From the NCBI GenBank assembly GCA_016841205.1, contig JAENZP010000005.1:1-64000 (forward strand): a DNA stretch of 64,000 nt, in the 5' to 3' direction. The first letter of the stretch is position 1. Every line of letters begins with the position of its first letter. Origin of the DNA: Desulfoscipio geothermicus. Its GTDB lineage: Bacteria > Bacillota > Desulfotomaculia > Desulfotomaculales > Desulfallaceae. Position numbers and translations under genes: made by a program. Shown one piece after another: positions 17,301 through 24,904 of this stretch. The notes under the pieces were generated by a model. The model made no database searches. It had not been told where the DNA came from and saw only the letters and a program-made list of their open reading frames with translations.

Positions 17301-18077
17301 TACTTCGCTATATCCTGATCCTGATGCCGTGCTTATATATACTTTATAGCCGGTCGCTCCTGTTACACTGTTCCAGCTTAAACTTACCTGCCCGCTGCCC
17401 GCCGTTGCCGTAAGATTTGTGGGAGTTGTCGAGTATATGCTGATATCATCAATATACATGCTAAAGCCATAATCAGCATAGGCGAACAAACCCACCTTTA
17501 CATTTTGTCCGCCATAATCAGCTGAAGACAAACTAATTGTATACTTGGTCCAGCCAGTCGTTCCATTAACACGTTTTATTTCCGTACCAGCATTAGACCA
17601 AGTAGTGCCCCCGTCTTGCGAAATCTGGGGTTGAATACTATCTGCTGCACCATCTGAACCATTCATATCCGGATAATGAAACATCCAGAAACTATATTCA
17701 CAGAATCCTGTGGACGGAAAACTAAAGCTATCGGTAGTATACAGCCGGTCACTATCACCTTTCTCGGCAGCGAACACATCTGCTTTCGCCATCCATGTAC
17801 TCTCATGGGGTGAAACTTGTGTAACCAAAGTAGCAAACGTGTCATCAGCGCCCTTCCGCGACCACTGTACACCAGAAGTTGTTGTGGTGCTCCAATTATT
17901 CGGGAGAGCCGCTGATACTCCACTCGTGTTCGCCGTTTCGAAATCCTCCGTTATTGGCAACGTTAGTGCATATGCCTTGCTTGATCCAAAGCACGTGATG
18001 CAAAACATTATCGTTACCAACATAACCAATTTTGCTTTCTCTTTTATAATTTCAAATAAATTAATAACCCCCAACAA
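14307..18077 (-). CDS. Large secreted fibronectin type III/GLUG repeat protein
   Basis: 1256 residues. A signal peptide covers about 1-38. Residues 40-215 form a MAM/choice-of-anchor-like beta domain (LPITEDFETANTSG...MYIDDISIYS). Three fibronectin III modules follow (about 217-490), then a region with GLUG-like repeats (about 496-766, VGGIAGLNSGTIESCN and similar), a linker, three more fibronectin III modules (about 857-1133) and a C-terminal beta domain (1134-1256). The last three modules are encoded by near-identical DNA with a 279-bp period. There is no LPXTG, S-layer-homology or choline-binding anchor, so it is released or held by another factor. Likely adhesion or matrix role. Confidence 0.85.
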   Translation of the reverse strand: MLGVINLFEIIKEKAKLVMLVTIMFCITCFGSSKAYALTLPITEDFETANTSGVSAALPNNWSTTTTSGVQWSRKGADDTFATLVTQVSPHESTWMAKADVFAAEKGDSDRLYTTDSFSFPSTGFCEYSFWMFHYPDMNGSDGAADSIQPQISQDGGTTWSNAGTEIKRVNGTTGWTKYTISLSSADYGGQNVKVGLFAYADYGFSMYIDDISIYSTTPTNLTATAGSGQVSLSWNSVTGATGYKVYISTASGSGYSEVDSGTAKTAASYTVTGLNNGTTYYFVVKAITAASGESAYSNEASATPQSTVPSAPDNLTATEGNGQVSLTWDSVAGATSYKVYKSTTTGTGYSEVDPGTAKTATSYTVTGLSNSTWYYFVVTVTTSGGESPYSSEVSAMSSVPSAPTNLSATSGDGQVSLSWDSVIGATGYKVYKSTATGSGYIEVDSGTNKTATSYTVTGLSNNTPYYFVVKASGIEDSSYSNEVCSTPLKAEAPAGAGTLADPYIVDGPYDLVWMSANIVTVKDKYFKQIADIDMIGVVLTPVGSTVDSFTGTYDGCGRNISNLTISSNLTSVGLFGDVSSPGAVKYLTLTNANIKCTNDTAVCQVGGIAGLNSGTIESCNLVGSSFIESAGNSSLGGILGSNQNGTIRNCYSTATITGHSSSSSMGGITGYSSNSSTQTCYFAGTLTGDAATKGGIIGFSYSGNTITDNYFLSTAATNGIGSSASDSGAAPTSDADLKKQATFNSVNWDFSTVWYINENNAYPVLRTPAPYASDITLNLNPVDTNDIVTVSGRTAGDTVNIYAAQTGGVSLFNATVQAGQTSVTVDIGKLTTIGNSIFISITTSLRPEGGRTQKGIPSAPTDITAVAGNTQATVSFSKPASDGGSAITGYTVTSNPGGGTDSNAGSTSLSHVITGLTNGTAYTFTVTATNSVGTGLASDASAAVTPATVPGAPTIGTATAGDGQATVSFSAPASDGGSTITGYTVTSYPADGTDSDAGSTSLSHVITGLINGTAYTFTVTATNSMGTSATSDASAAVTPVGVPGKPTISTVTGGDKQVTVSFSAPASDGGSAITGYMVTSNPADGTDSNAGSTSLSHVITGLTNGTEYTFTVTAMNSEGTGPASDASEPVVCCLVTYRGAQLRTNADTYDIRFLATIDTLDADAVGFVFSKSEPNPTKENVPLQVKSTTTVYESVTAAELTVTARELGGTYIIACTVTGIPASQADTPLYVRAFVTKGTETTYTTVRTITVNGLK
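14700..15540 (-). repeat. Tandem 279-bp fibronectin III repeats
   Basis: Three near-identical units can be registered on a GTAAAGGTGTA motif at about 14742, 15021 and 15300, giving a period of 279 bp (93 codons). High DNA identity indicates recent duplication or gene conversion. A second, less uniform set with a period near 280 bp covers about 16620-17420. Confidence 0.8.
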
Positions 18078-18191
18078 AGTCCCACCTTTCTTAATTATTT
18101 GCCATTACTATTTGAATTTTATGTACTTGTCTATCGCATATGGAATATAATTACTGTATAGGTTATTTGTGTTAATTAACAAAGATAACTT

Positions 18192-18229
18192 AAAGCCGCA
18201 AATCCAAGTAATCACAAAGACTGCGGCTT
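18192..18229. terminator. Hairpin between the F5/8 and fibronectin genes
   Basis: AAGCCGCA (18193-18200) pairs with TGCGGCTT; the plus-strand side continues with CTTATTTTATA. It may separate the transcripts of the two exoprotein genes, but the T-run on the minus strand is weak. Confidence 0.4.
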
Positions 18230-18267
18230 CTTATTTTATATCGCTGCATTTTTTGCCGTAATTATAT

Positions 18268-19317
18268 TTATTGGGCTGCCCTGGTTATAGTGATTTCGTA
18301 TTTCTTGAAATCTGACCCTATGGCCGCATTGCAGATTACGGTAACCAGATTAGTTCCAACCTGCAGGTCGATAACCTGCGATGGTTGCCCGCTCTGGACT
18401 GCAACACCGTTCACCGTTATGCTTCCTCCATCCTCAGCTGTTGCCTGTATCTGAGCAGTTGTCTTGGTATTGGCCACAGAAGAAGTGTAAGCATAAGTAG
18501 CTCTGTTAAAGGCCGGCGTAAGACCCCCGCCCCTTATCCCGACAATTAACATCCCCGACAGATACGGGCTGCTGGCTCTTGTTACATTAACCGTATAGGT
18601 ATTTTCCTCTCCAATAACCGGATATACTTGCACCGGTATAGGATTATTCACACCAGGATTCAAATTGACCGGCGCCGATGGCTGCCCATTGGCGCAGACA
18701 ACACCGTTAACATTTATGGTTGCATTACTGTCCGCAGCCGTTGGCGTTATTGTGATACTGCTTAGATCATAACCTGCGTTTGAGGTGTACGTTTTTGTGG
18801 TCTGGCTAAATGCCGGATTAAGTACCAGCGAGTCGCTCAATACCAAATTGGAAAGATAAGAATCGGTAGAATCAGCGGCGTATATTTCCAAATCCGCGAT
18901 TGAGGCAAAATTCGTATTGCAACGCAGGCCCTTGGTCACATAAACTCTAACCCATCTGGTCTTTTGCGGGGAAACCGACCGATCAGTTTGATTGGCGGAA
19001 TTATTAACCACCGAATCCAAATCAAACCAGCTGGCATTGTCGAGGCTTCCCTGAAGCTTATAATCAATTAAATTATAATTTGGCGACCAGCCGATCATAC
19101 CCATTTGTTTGACCACCCAGCGGTTAACCCAATAATAAGCGCCTAGATCAACACTCAACCAAACAGGTGCGGGTGGCGACGACGAAGGCGGCAACGGCGA
19201 ACTGCCAAGCCACCGTCCCAGCGGAGATAAAGTACCGTCAACCGCCTTGGCCGGTGAATAAGGATACACGAAGCTGCTCGCATTGGCGAACTTGTTCCGG
19301 GCAATATTATCAGCCAT
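18268..19317 (-). CDS. F5/8 type C (discoidin) domain protein with cadherin-like beta-sandwich domains
   Basis: 349 residues. The N-terminal 1-150 is a discoidin/F5/8C carbohydrate-binding domain: NIARNKFANASSFV, SPAKAVDGTL, VWLSVDLGAYYWVNRWVV and KTRWVRVYVTKGL are the family blocks. Two cadherin-like beta-sandwich domains follow (about 152-245 and 250-349, each with YLSNLVLS- or YLSGMLIV-type starts and ending in TYTVNVTRA or KYEITITRA). No signal peptide is visible, unlike the fibronectin protein, so export would need another route, or it forms part of an assembled particle. It lies 71 bp downstream of two tail-collar genes. Confidence 0.85.
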   Translation of the reverse strand: MADNIARNKFANASSFVYPYSPAKAVDGTLSPLGRWLGSSPLPPSSSPPAPVWLSVDLGAYYWVNRWVVKQMGMIGWSPNYNLIDYKLQGSLDNASWFDLDSVVNNSANQTDRSVSPQKTRWVRVYVTKGLRCNTNFASIADLEIYAADSTDSYLSNLVLSDSLVLNPAFSQTTKTYTSNAGYDLSSITITPTAADSNATINVNGVVCANGQPSAPVNLNPGVNNPIPVQVYPVIGEENTYTVNVTRASSPYLSGMLIVGIRGGGLTPAFNRATYAYTSSVANTKTTAQIQATAEDGGSITVNGVAVQSGQPSQVIDLQVGTNLVTVICNAAIGSDFKKYEITITRAAQ

Positions 19318-19388
19318 TAAAGTTCCATCCTTTCTGAGCCTTTTTCATATCTCTTTATAGATCGTTGGTTTATACCTTTTAGTTCTCC

Positions 19389-19631
19389 TTAATCTCTGGT
19401 TGGATATATACCTGAAACGCAAATATAATACCCAGTGCCAGGCTGCGGTTCAGCGCCTTGTAAATTAGGTACAGCAAAAGTGGTAGTCCCGTTACCGCCG
19501 AATTTATTACCAATTAAGGAAAACAGCGCGGTGTTTTGTTGAACCTGAAGAATTTGGCCGTTGCAAAGCAACCAGCCCATGGGTACAAATGAATACGGAA
19601 AAACAACTATTTGTCCTAAGAAGTAATCCAT
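19389..19631 (-). CDS. Phage tail collar domain protein (microcystin-dependent-protein-like), copy 2
   Basis: 80 residues, a single minimal Collar domain: GQIVVFPYSFVPMGWLLCNG, then LQVQQNTALFSLIGNKFGG, NGTTTFAVPNLQ and a short tail ending YICVSGIYPTRD. The domain occurs in phage tail fibres and in bacterial MdpB-type proteins of unclear function. It is paired with the related gene at 19675-19923 and followed by the F5/8C protein, so the three may form a fibre or surface structure. AGGAGG lies before the ATG. Confidence 0.85.
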   Translation of the reverse strand: MDYFLGQIVVFPYSFVPMGWLLCNGQILQVQQNTALFSLIGNKFGGNGTTTFAVPNLQGAEPQPGTGYYICVSGIYPTRD

Positions 19632-19674
19632 AATTTCATCCTCCTAAAAATGAGTATTATAAATCAAGATAAAA

Positions 19675-19923
19675 TTAGCTCCTGCTGGGGTAAATCCCTT
19701 GAATCGCGATACAGTAGTGCATGCCCATCCCCTTCATCGGCAGCGCGTTTCGCAAATCCGGCAGGCAAAAAGTAGTGGTACCGTTTCCACCAAATTTTGT
19801 GCCTATCAACGTAAATAAGGATTGATTAGTGGCAATACTCAAGGTTTGTCCCTCGCAAGGCATCCAGTAAGACGGCGCAAAATCAAACGCAAACAACTGA
19901 ATATCACCCAGTAATGGATCCAT
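19675..19923 (-). CDS. Phage tail collar domain protein (microcystin-dependent-protein-like), copy 1
   Basis: 82 residues with the same block order as its neighbour: GDIQLFAFDFAPSYWMPCEG, QSLFTLIGTKFGG, NGTTTFCLPDLRNALPMKG, ending YCIAIQGIYPSRS. The two copies are diverged at the DNA level, so the duplication is old. No sheath, tube or baseplate genes are nearby, so this is not a prophage tail. An AGGAGG site precedes the ATG at 19923. Confidence 0.87.
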   Translation of the reverse strand: MDPLLGDIQLFAFDFAPSYWMPCEGQTLSIATNQSLFTLIGTKFGGNGTTTFCLPDLRNALPMKGMGMHYCIAIQGIYPSRS

Positions 19924-20266
19924 AGAGATACCTCCTCGTAAGTTTAGGTTTCACTTTCACTTATTGCCCCATAGCAAAAGCCGCTTTCCATTAGAAGCTT
20001 TATTTTTATGACAATACTTAGCAGTATTTTACCATATTTATCCCGCAAAATTTATTGAAATGTGTAGATTCATTAAATATTTCTAAATAAACATACATGC
20101 ACTAGACCGTTAAATAGACAAACCCCGATAACCAAGTTCACCACAGATTGTTGCTCCTATCTAGAAAGCACGCAGGATAGAATGATCAATGATGGTTATT
20201 TCGGATGATAAAGATGGTGATAAATCACTGATAAGCATCTTGGCATATTATTTCTATTGACCGCAA
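19924..20266. other. Intergenic region between collar genes and the radical SAM gene
   Basis: It contains the promoter region of the collar/F5/8C genes. No reading frame with a ribosome binding site was seen. Confidence 0.4.
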
Positions 20267-20302
20267 ACAACAAGCCAGCACCTTTAGGTGCTGGCTTGTT
20301 GT
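20267..20302 (-). terminator. Strong 16-bp terminator hairpin
   Basis: A perfect 16-base stem (20267-20282 with 20287-20302, core AAGCCAGCACC) and a TTTA loop lie 41 bp downstream of the radical SAM gene. It separates that locus from the collar genes. Confidence 0.75.
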
Positions 20303-20342
20303 TAGTCCGTATAGGGCTAGAGAACTACCCGTTTTACAGGTG

Positions 20343-21788
20343 TTATGATTCTTTATTTAATCTAAGTTGGTTCTGATAAGCATCCCATATCATCCAATCG
20401 AATATTTGTTTTGCCTGATAGCAAATTCGATCATCTATTTTCCATATAGAGCTATGATTTACATAGGCTGCATATGGACAACCTCCTCCGCATATCGAAA
20501 TAGCATAGCAATCAATACAGTCTTTCATGTTTAATGGAAATCTTTGTCTCCATTCATTAAACAATTTGCTTTCATTATAAAGGTAATCTGAATTTAATTC
20601 TTCCAATTTTAAATGCATTTGATCTACTGAATATGGGAAAAACTCATCAACACCTAAAAAAGCCTGACATGGTCCAATTAATCCGGAGGGAGATATGACA
20701 ATTTGTCCTCCAACACCCATACAATCTTTAACATGAAAACCTTTTTCACTAAAAGGTCTTACTCTTCTCATGACACGATCTTCATATATCCCATGTCTAC
20801 GGAGCTTTTCAAATGCTATTATTAATTGTCTTGAAGCAAATGCATGGTCTGGAATCTCAACTGGATTACATGCGTTAATAGTTGGAAGAAGAATATTAAA
20901 ACCCATTCCGCGTGGTGCTAATTTTTCTATGATAAAATCTGTAATTTCTTCAATATGTTCTATATTAAATTTGTTTAATGTGCAAGAAACACCTACGTCA
21001 AGGCCAGCAGATTTTAATTTATTAAAACTATTAAGTACCCGCTCAAATGAACCTTTTCCAGCTATGTCTATACGACATGCATCATGATAAATCTGTGGTC
21101 CATCGATAGATACAGAAACATTACAATCTGTTTCTTTTAAAACCTTTATGGTCTCATCATCTATCAAAAGTCCATTAGTTATTAGTGTCATTTGTACAGG
21201 ACTTGAAAAAACTTTGTCCTTTTCCAATTTCCTTATATATTTCATTGTGGCGTATAATACTTCTTTATTCATTAATGGTTCGCCACCATAAAAAGTAATA
21301 GTAATTGGTTCTGCCTCTTGTGTAAGCTTTGCAAAAACATCAATACCTTTTTGAGCAGTTTCTAACGTCATATTTTCAAATTTTAAATTTCGGTTATCAT
21401 CTTCAACAAAACAATATTTACAACGAAGGTTACAATTGCTGGTAATTAAAAAGTACATATTTTGAATCTTATATTGAGAAATACCTATATTAAATTTTTT
21501 AATATAACTTTTTACATCAGCTTCATCTATATCGATAAGTAAACCTTTATGTATCATCTGGGGAATAATTTGCTTTAATGTCTCTAAATGAAATTCATTT
21601 TCTAGAGACTCAAAAACCATATTTATTGTTTTGTAATCATTGAAAGAGTCATATATTCTTTTCATGATTACATCACCATAAAGCATATTAGTAGTTAAAC
21701 TATGGCAAATGCAATAAACATTATTATTTTCAAAAAGCTTAGAAAATCTAGAGTTTTTATATTTTTTTTCAATATTTGAAATATCCAT
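20343..21788 (-). CDS. Radical SAM/SPASM peptide maturase
   Basis: 481 residues. Residues about 20-95 resemble an N-terminal leader-binding (PqqD/RRE-like) region. The radical SAM core starts at about 110 with CNLRCKYC (C119, C123, C126 bind the SAM cluster); FYGGEPLMNKE is the GGEP motif. The C-terminal SPASM domain has CMGVGGQIVISPSG...GPC and CIDCYAISICGGGCP, ligands for auxiliary Fe-S clusters. Such enzymes install thioether or carbon cross-links on Cys-rich peptides (sactipeptide/ranthipeptide type). It follows the Cys-rich 104-residue gene by 70 bp, with AGGAGGAAG seven bases before the ATG. No exporter or protease is adjacent. Confidence 0.93.
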   Translation of the reverse strand: MDISNIEKKYKNSRFSKLFENNNVYCICHSLTTNMLYGDVIMKRIYDSFNDYKTINMVFESLENEFHLETLKQIIPQMIHKGLLIDIDEADVKSYIKKFNIGISQYKIQNMYFLITSNCNLRCKYCFVEDDNRNLKFENMTLETAQKGIDVFAKLTQEAEPITITFYGGEPLMNKEVLYATMKYIRKLEKDKVFSSPVQMTLITNGLLIDDETIKVLKETDCNVSVSIDGPQIYHDACRIDIAGKGSFERVLNSFNKLKSAGLDVGVSCTLNKFNIEHIEEITDFIIEKLAPRGMGFNILLPTINACNPVEIPDHAFASRQLIIAFEKLRRHGIYEDRVMRRVRPFSEKGFHVKDCMGVGGQIVISPSGLIGPCQAFLGVDEFFPYSVDQMHLKLEELNSDYLYNESKLFNEWRQRFPLNMKDCIDCYAISICGGGCPYAAYVNHSSIWKIDDRICYQAKQIFDWMIWDAYQNQLRLNKES

Positions 21789-21822
21789 AATTATACTTCC
21801 TCCTAAAACTTGCTGTAAAAAA

Positions 21823-22214
21823 TCAAAAGGGCTTTTTTAAAAAAGTTTATAAATATTCTATCTGTTAGTTTTTAATGACTTTACAATTTCCGCCATATCT
21901 CCCAATTGAGTTTGAAGTTTATCTAGAATTTGATTTACATCAGAAGGACTTTCTGTTAAATCTTCAAGACTCGTGCAAGAACAATCACAGTAGCAAGCAC
22001 CGCAAGAATTGCATGAACAATTACATGCACATGCTCCGCAAGCACAGGTACTACAATCACAATAAGTAGCAATTGGACTACTTCCGATTTTACCAACAAT
22101 CTGTTTTAAAGCATTTAACTCTAATTCTCCAACAAAGGTACCCACTTTTTGGGGTATTTTTGAATCGGCCATTATATTTCCCCTTTCATATAGTGATTTT
22201 AAAAGCCCTTTTGA
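21823..22214. repeat. 14-nt inverted repeats flanking the Cys-rich precursor gene
   Basis: TCAAAAGGGCTTTT (21823-21836) and its exact reverse complement (22201-22214) lie in the precursor-maturase gap and in the 5' leader. They could pair in the mRNA around the precursor coding region. Confidence 0.55.
21858..22172 (-). CDS. Cys-rich RiPP precursor, substrate of the adjacent radical SAM enzyme
   Basis: 104 residues. Residues 1-36 are a leader-like region (KVGTFVGELELNALKQIVGK), 38-66 hold 13 cysteines in 29 residues (38,40,43,45,48,50,52,54,57,60,62,64,66) in CxC and CxxC spacing, interspersed with Ala, Ser, Asn, Asp and Gly. Residues 70-104 form a predicted helix (DVNQILDKLQTQLGDMAEIV). The core is therefore in the middle, with a long C-terminal tail, unlike precursors that end with the core. 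GAAAGGGG lies before the ATG. Gene order (precursor then SPASM enzyme) supports ranthipeptide-like maturation; the product and target are unknown. Confidence 0.85.
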   Translation of the reverse strand: MADSKIPQKVGTFVGELELNALKQIVGKIGSSPIATYCDCSTCACGACACNCSCNSCGACYCDCSCTSLEDLTESPSDVNQILDKLQTQLGDMAEIVKSLKTNR

Positions 22215-22597
22215 AATTCGTGAATTTTGTATATTATAATTTCACTTTTTATGAAAAGATTGATTGGTTATAAAATATTTTCATATTAATAAAAAATATA
22301 ACATAATTACTAATATTTATCATTAAGAGATTCTGTTATATCTTGTCAACTTATAGGTTTATCTCTGTTTGTGCTAAATTTCATTTAGACGGGAACAGGC
22401 TTTTTAGCCCGTAGTTTTTTTAATACTGCTTATTAAGTTAAAAACCACATCTCCTTTTATAGTTTAGAAAACACAAAAAGCCTTAGTTTGCCTAAAAAAA
22501 GGCATATTAAGGCTTTGGAGGATTATATGGGTCAATTTTAGTCGATGCTAAGTTATAATGATTCCGCAATCAAATTGGTCTCTTGCATGTAATTAGA
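22215..22597. other. Intergenic region with nested hairpins
   Basis: It contains a likely -10 (TATAAT on the minus strand, about 22245-22250) for the precursor. It also has an ACGGG...CCCGT hairpin followed by TTTTTTT (about 22389-22422) and a nested AAAGCCTTA/TAAGGCTTT hairpin with an inner GCCT/AGGC stem (22478-22516). No gene was seen. Confidence 0.45.
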
Positions 22598-23986
22598 TTA
22601 GAAACTAATAACAGTATCTGGAGTATCTGACAATTTCGCCTGCATTTCTGCTTTAATGCGCTTGAGCAACTGCCATAACAAGAATCCGGCGATTAAGCCG
22701 GACATGGCCACGGCAGCAGGCTGGCTCCAATACACCCCGGTAATGCCCCAACAGGAGGCAAAAAGCATCGCCAGCGGGTAGCGAAAAACCAGTAATCTTG
22801 TGACAGAAGCGATCAAGGGATACCAGGGCCGTTTTAATCCCTGCGCAGTCCCTAACAAAGCCAGCTCAAACGGTGCCATGATATGTGCCAGTGCCGCAAT
22901 ACGTATCGCATGCTTAGCCAGTTCAGCAACCTGCCCGCCCGAACGGAATGGCAGCACCAGCCAAGAGGCTCCTAGAATCAGCACAATCATAATGGGAATC
23001 ACGGTCAGCGTCGTCCCCAACAAAAAGAAACGCACTCCGCTTTGAATTCGGTTCCAATTACCTCTTCCATAATTAAATGCCATAAAGGGTATCAAGGCTC
23101 CGGCCATCCCATAAAGAGGAAGCAGGCCCATCATCTCCAATTTGGCCATTATGTTCCAGGCGCCCACCGCATCCGGCCCAAAAGTTGCAAGTACACCATT
23201 CACTAGAGAGAGTCCCAGGGGGCTGATCAACTGGGACAGGGTAACAAAAACACCCAAACCGGTAATCTTGCGCCAATAAGCCAGCAAGCCTTTGCGCAAA
23301 CATACAGCAGGAAGAGGCAGTCCGAACCGTTTGAGTCTGGCATAAAGAAAGAAGGCTGATACCGTCTGCCCGACCAGGGTTGCGATAGATGCTCCGGCTA
23401 TGCCCCATTCGCAAGCAAACATCAAGATCGGGTCAAGGGTTAAATTAACTGCATTACCCAGCAGCATGGCTTTCATGGGAGTCTTAGTATCACCGTGGCT
23501 CATGGAGATTGCTTCAGCAACCATTACATAAGCCATCATCAGAAAACTTAAAACCAGCCACAAAGTATAGGGATAAACTTCCTGCAAAACGGCTCCCCGA
23601 GCTCCTAATAGATAATAAAATCCTTTGCACATATTGGGAATCAGCAGGAGCAGAAGCGGAGACACGCACAGAAAAAGCAGCGGCAGAGATGCCTCAGTGA
23701 GTGCTGTCACTTCCTCTTTCTTATCCTGGCCGCGTCCCTGGCTCATGAGGGTGGCGGTTCCTACCTGTACCCCTTTCCCCAAAGAAAGCGCCAAATAAAA
23801 AAGAGGCATGGAAAGAGACTGAGCAGCCAGAGGAACTGCCCCCAACCAGGAGATAAACATGGTATCAATAAACTCATAGAGGTTTTGAAAGAACATGGAA
23901 AGCATTGCTGGAATAGCCATGGCCAGAAGAACCTTGAGAACCGGATCGCTACCCATATCCAGTTGCCTTGACGGTGTATTTTTCAT
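22598..23986 (-). CDS. MATE family efflux transporter
   Basis: 462 residues, 12 membrane helices in two six-helix halves. The opening (DMGSDPVLKVLLAMAIPAMLSMFFQNLYEFIDTMF, residues 9-43) is the conserved MATE start and the length is typical. MATE proteins export cationic drugs or metabolites against Na+ or H+. It lies 75 bp downstream of the FAD subunit of a molybdenum hydroxylase on the same strand, so it may export or import that enzyme's substrate or product, which is inference from gene order. Confidence 0.92.
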   Translation of the reverse strand: MKNTPSRQLDMGSDPVLKVLLAMAIPAMLSMFFQNLYEFIDTMFISWLGAVPLAAQSLSMPLFYLALSLGKGVQVGTATLMSQGRGQDKKEEVTALTEASLPLLFLCVSPLLLLLIPNMCKGFYYLLGARGAVLQEVYPYTLWLVLSFLMMAYVMVAEAISMSHGDTKTPMKAMLLGNAVNLTLDPILMFACEWGIAGASIATLVGQTVSAFFLYARLKRFGLPLPAVCLRKGLLAYWRKITGLGVFVTLSQLISPLGLSLVNGVLATFGPDAVGAWNIMAKLEMMGLLPLYGMAGALIPFMAFNYGRGNWNRIQSGVRFFLLGTTLTVIPIMIVLILGASWLVLPFRSGGQVAELAKHAIRIAALAHIMAPFELALLGTAQGLKRPWYPLIASVTRLLVFRYPLAMLFASCWGITGVYWSQPAAVAMSGLIAGFLLWQLLKRIKAEMQAKLSDTPDTVISF

Positions 23987-24061
23987 TGTTTATAAGAAAC
24001 TCCTAAAAAAATAATTCTGAAATGGGACAAAGTACCTGCCCCCTTGTCTCATAGCCATTTT

Positions 24062-24904
24062 TTATAAAGTCTGCAGCATTTTTGATGGCAAATTGCTTAC
24101 AAGCATGCGACGATATTCTGCCGAGCCTCTAATATCAGTGATGGGGGAAACCATGCTTGCAGCTGTTTGTCCAAATTCTCGCAGCTTGTTTAGACTCAAT
24201 TTTTCACCGATAAGGTTTTTTTCCAGTCCCGGAAAGCGCATAATGGTCGGCCCTACACTTCCCCAGGCAAAACGGCAATCCACAATGGTTTGCTCATCTT
24301 CAGCGACCTGCAGCATGGATGCCAAGCTGCAGACAGAGATCGCCAGAGCTTTGCGCTGGCCGACCTTGAAATAAAAGCTTACTGCAGATGGAGACGGAAC
24401 CGGTATTCGGATCTGATAAAGAATTTCGTCCCTGCCAAGCACGTTTTGACCGGGCCCTTTTATTAAATCCTGAATAGGCAGCAGGCGGCTTGCCGTCGGA
24501 GTTCTCAGTTCCGCCACAGCATTCAGCACATAGAGCGACGGCAGGGTGTCTCCAGCCGGCGAAGCCGTACAAATATTTCCGCCAATAGTGCCCATGTGAC
24601 GAATCGGAGGATAGCCCAGGACAGTAACGGCCTGATGCAAACCAGGAAGCTGGGCTTGAATCACAGGACTTTCCAAAAGCTGCTGGTGGGTCACCATCGC
24701 TCCGATCCGAATCTCCCCGTTTTGCATTTCGATTTGTTTCAATTCCCAAAGATTCTCGAGCCCGACAATCGTATGCGGGTGAAGTCCCTTCTCACGCAGA
24801 AACACCAGCAAACCTGTTCCTCCAGCCAGAATGATTGCTTCAGGGTCCTTCTGTTTGACCTCCCATAGATCACCCATTTTATATGGCAAGAATATACTGT
24901 TCAT
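24062..24904 (-). CDS. Molybdenum hydroxylase FAD subunit (CO dehydrogenase/xanthine dehydrogenase type)
   Basis: 280 residues. N-terminal FAD-binding features: ILAGGTGLLVFLRE (about 25-38) and IGGNICTASPAGDTLPSL (about 105-122), followed by the C-terminal CO_deh_flav_C fold. It carries electrons from the 2Fe-2S clusters to NAD or another acceptor. Its start overlaps the 2Fe-2S subunit gene by four bases. Substrate of the complex is not deducible from this subunit. Confidence 0.93.
   Translation of the reverse strand: MNSIFLPYKMGDLWEVKQKDPEAIILAGGTGLLVFLREKGLHPHTIVGLENLWELKQIEMQNGEIRIGAMVTHQQLLESPVIQAQLPGLHQAVTVLGYPPIRHMGTIGGNICTASPAGDTLPSLYVLNAVAELRTPTASRLLPIQDLIKGPGQNVLGRDEILYQIRIPVPSPSAVSFYFKVGQRKALAISVCSLASMLQVAEDEQTIVDCRFAWGSVGPTIMRFPGLEKNLIGEKLSLNKLREFGQTAASMVSPITDIRGSAEYRRMLVSNLPSKMLQTL

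Noticed and set aside
18268-22172. Prophage region
   Set aside because: Collar-domain proteins are the only phage-like genes; no capsid, portal, terminase, sheath or integrase genes are here.
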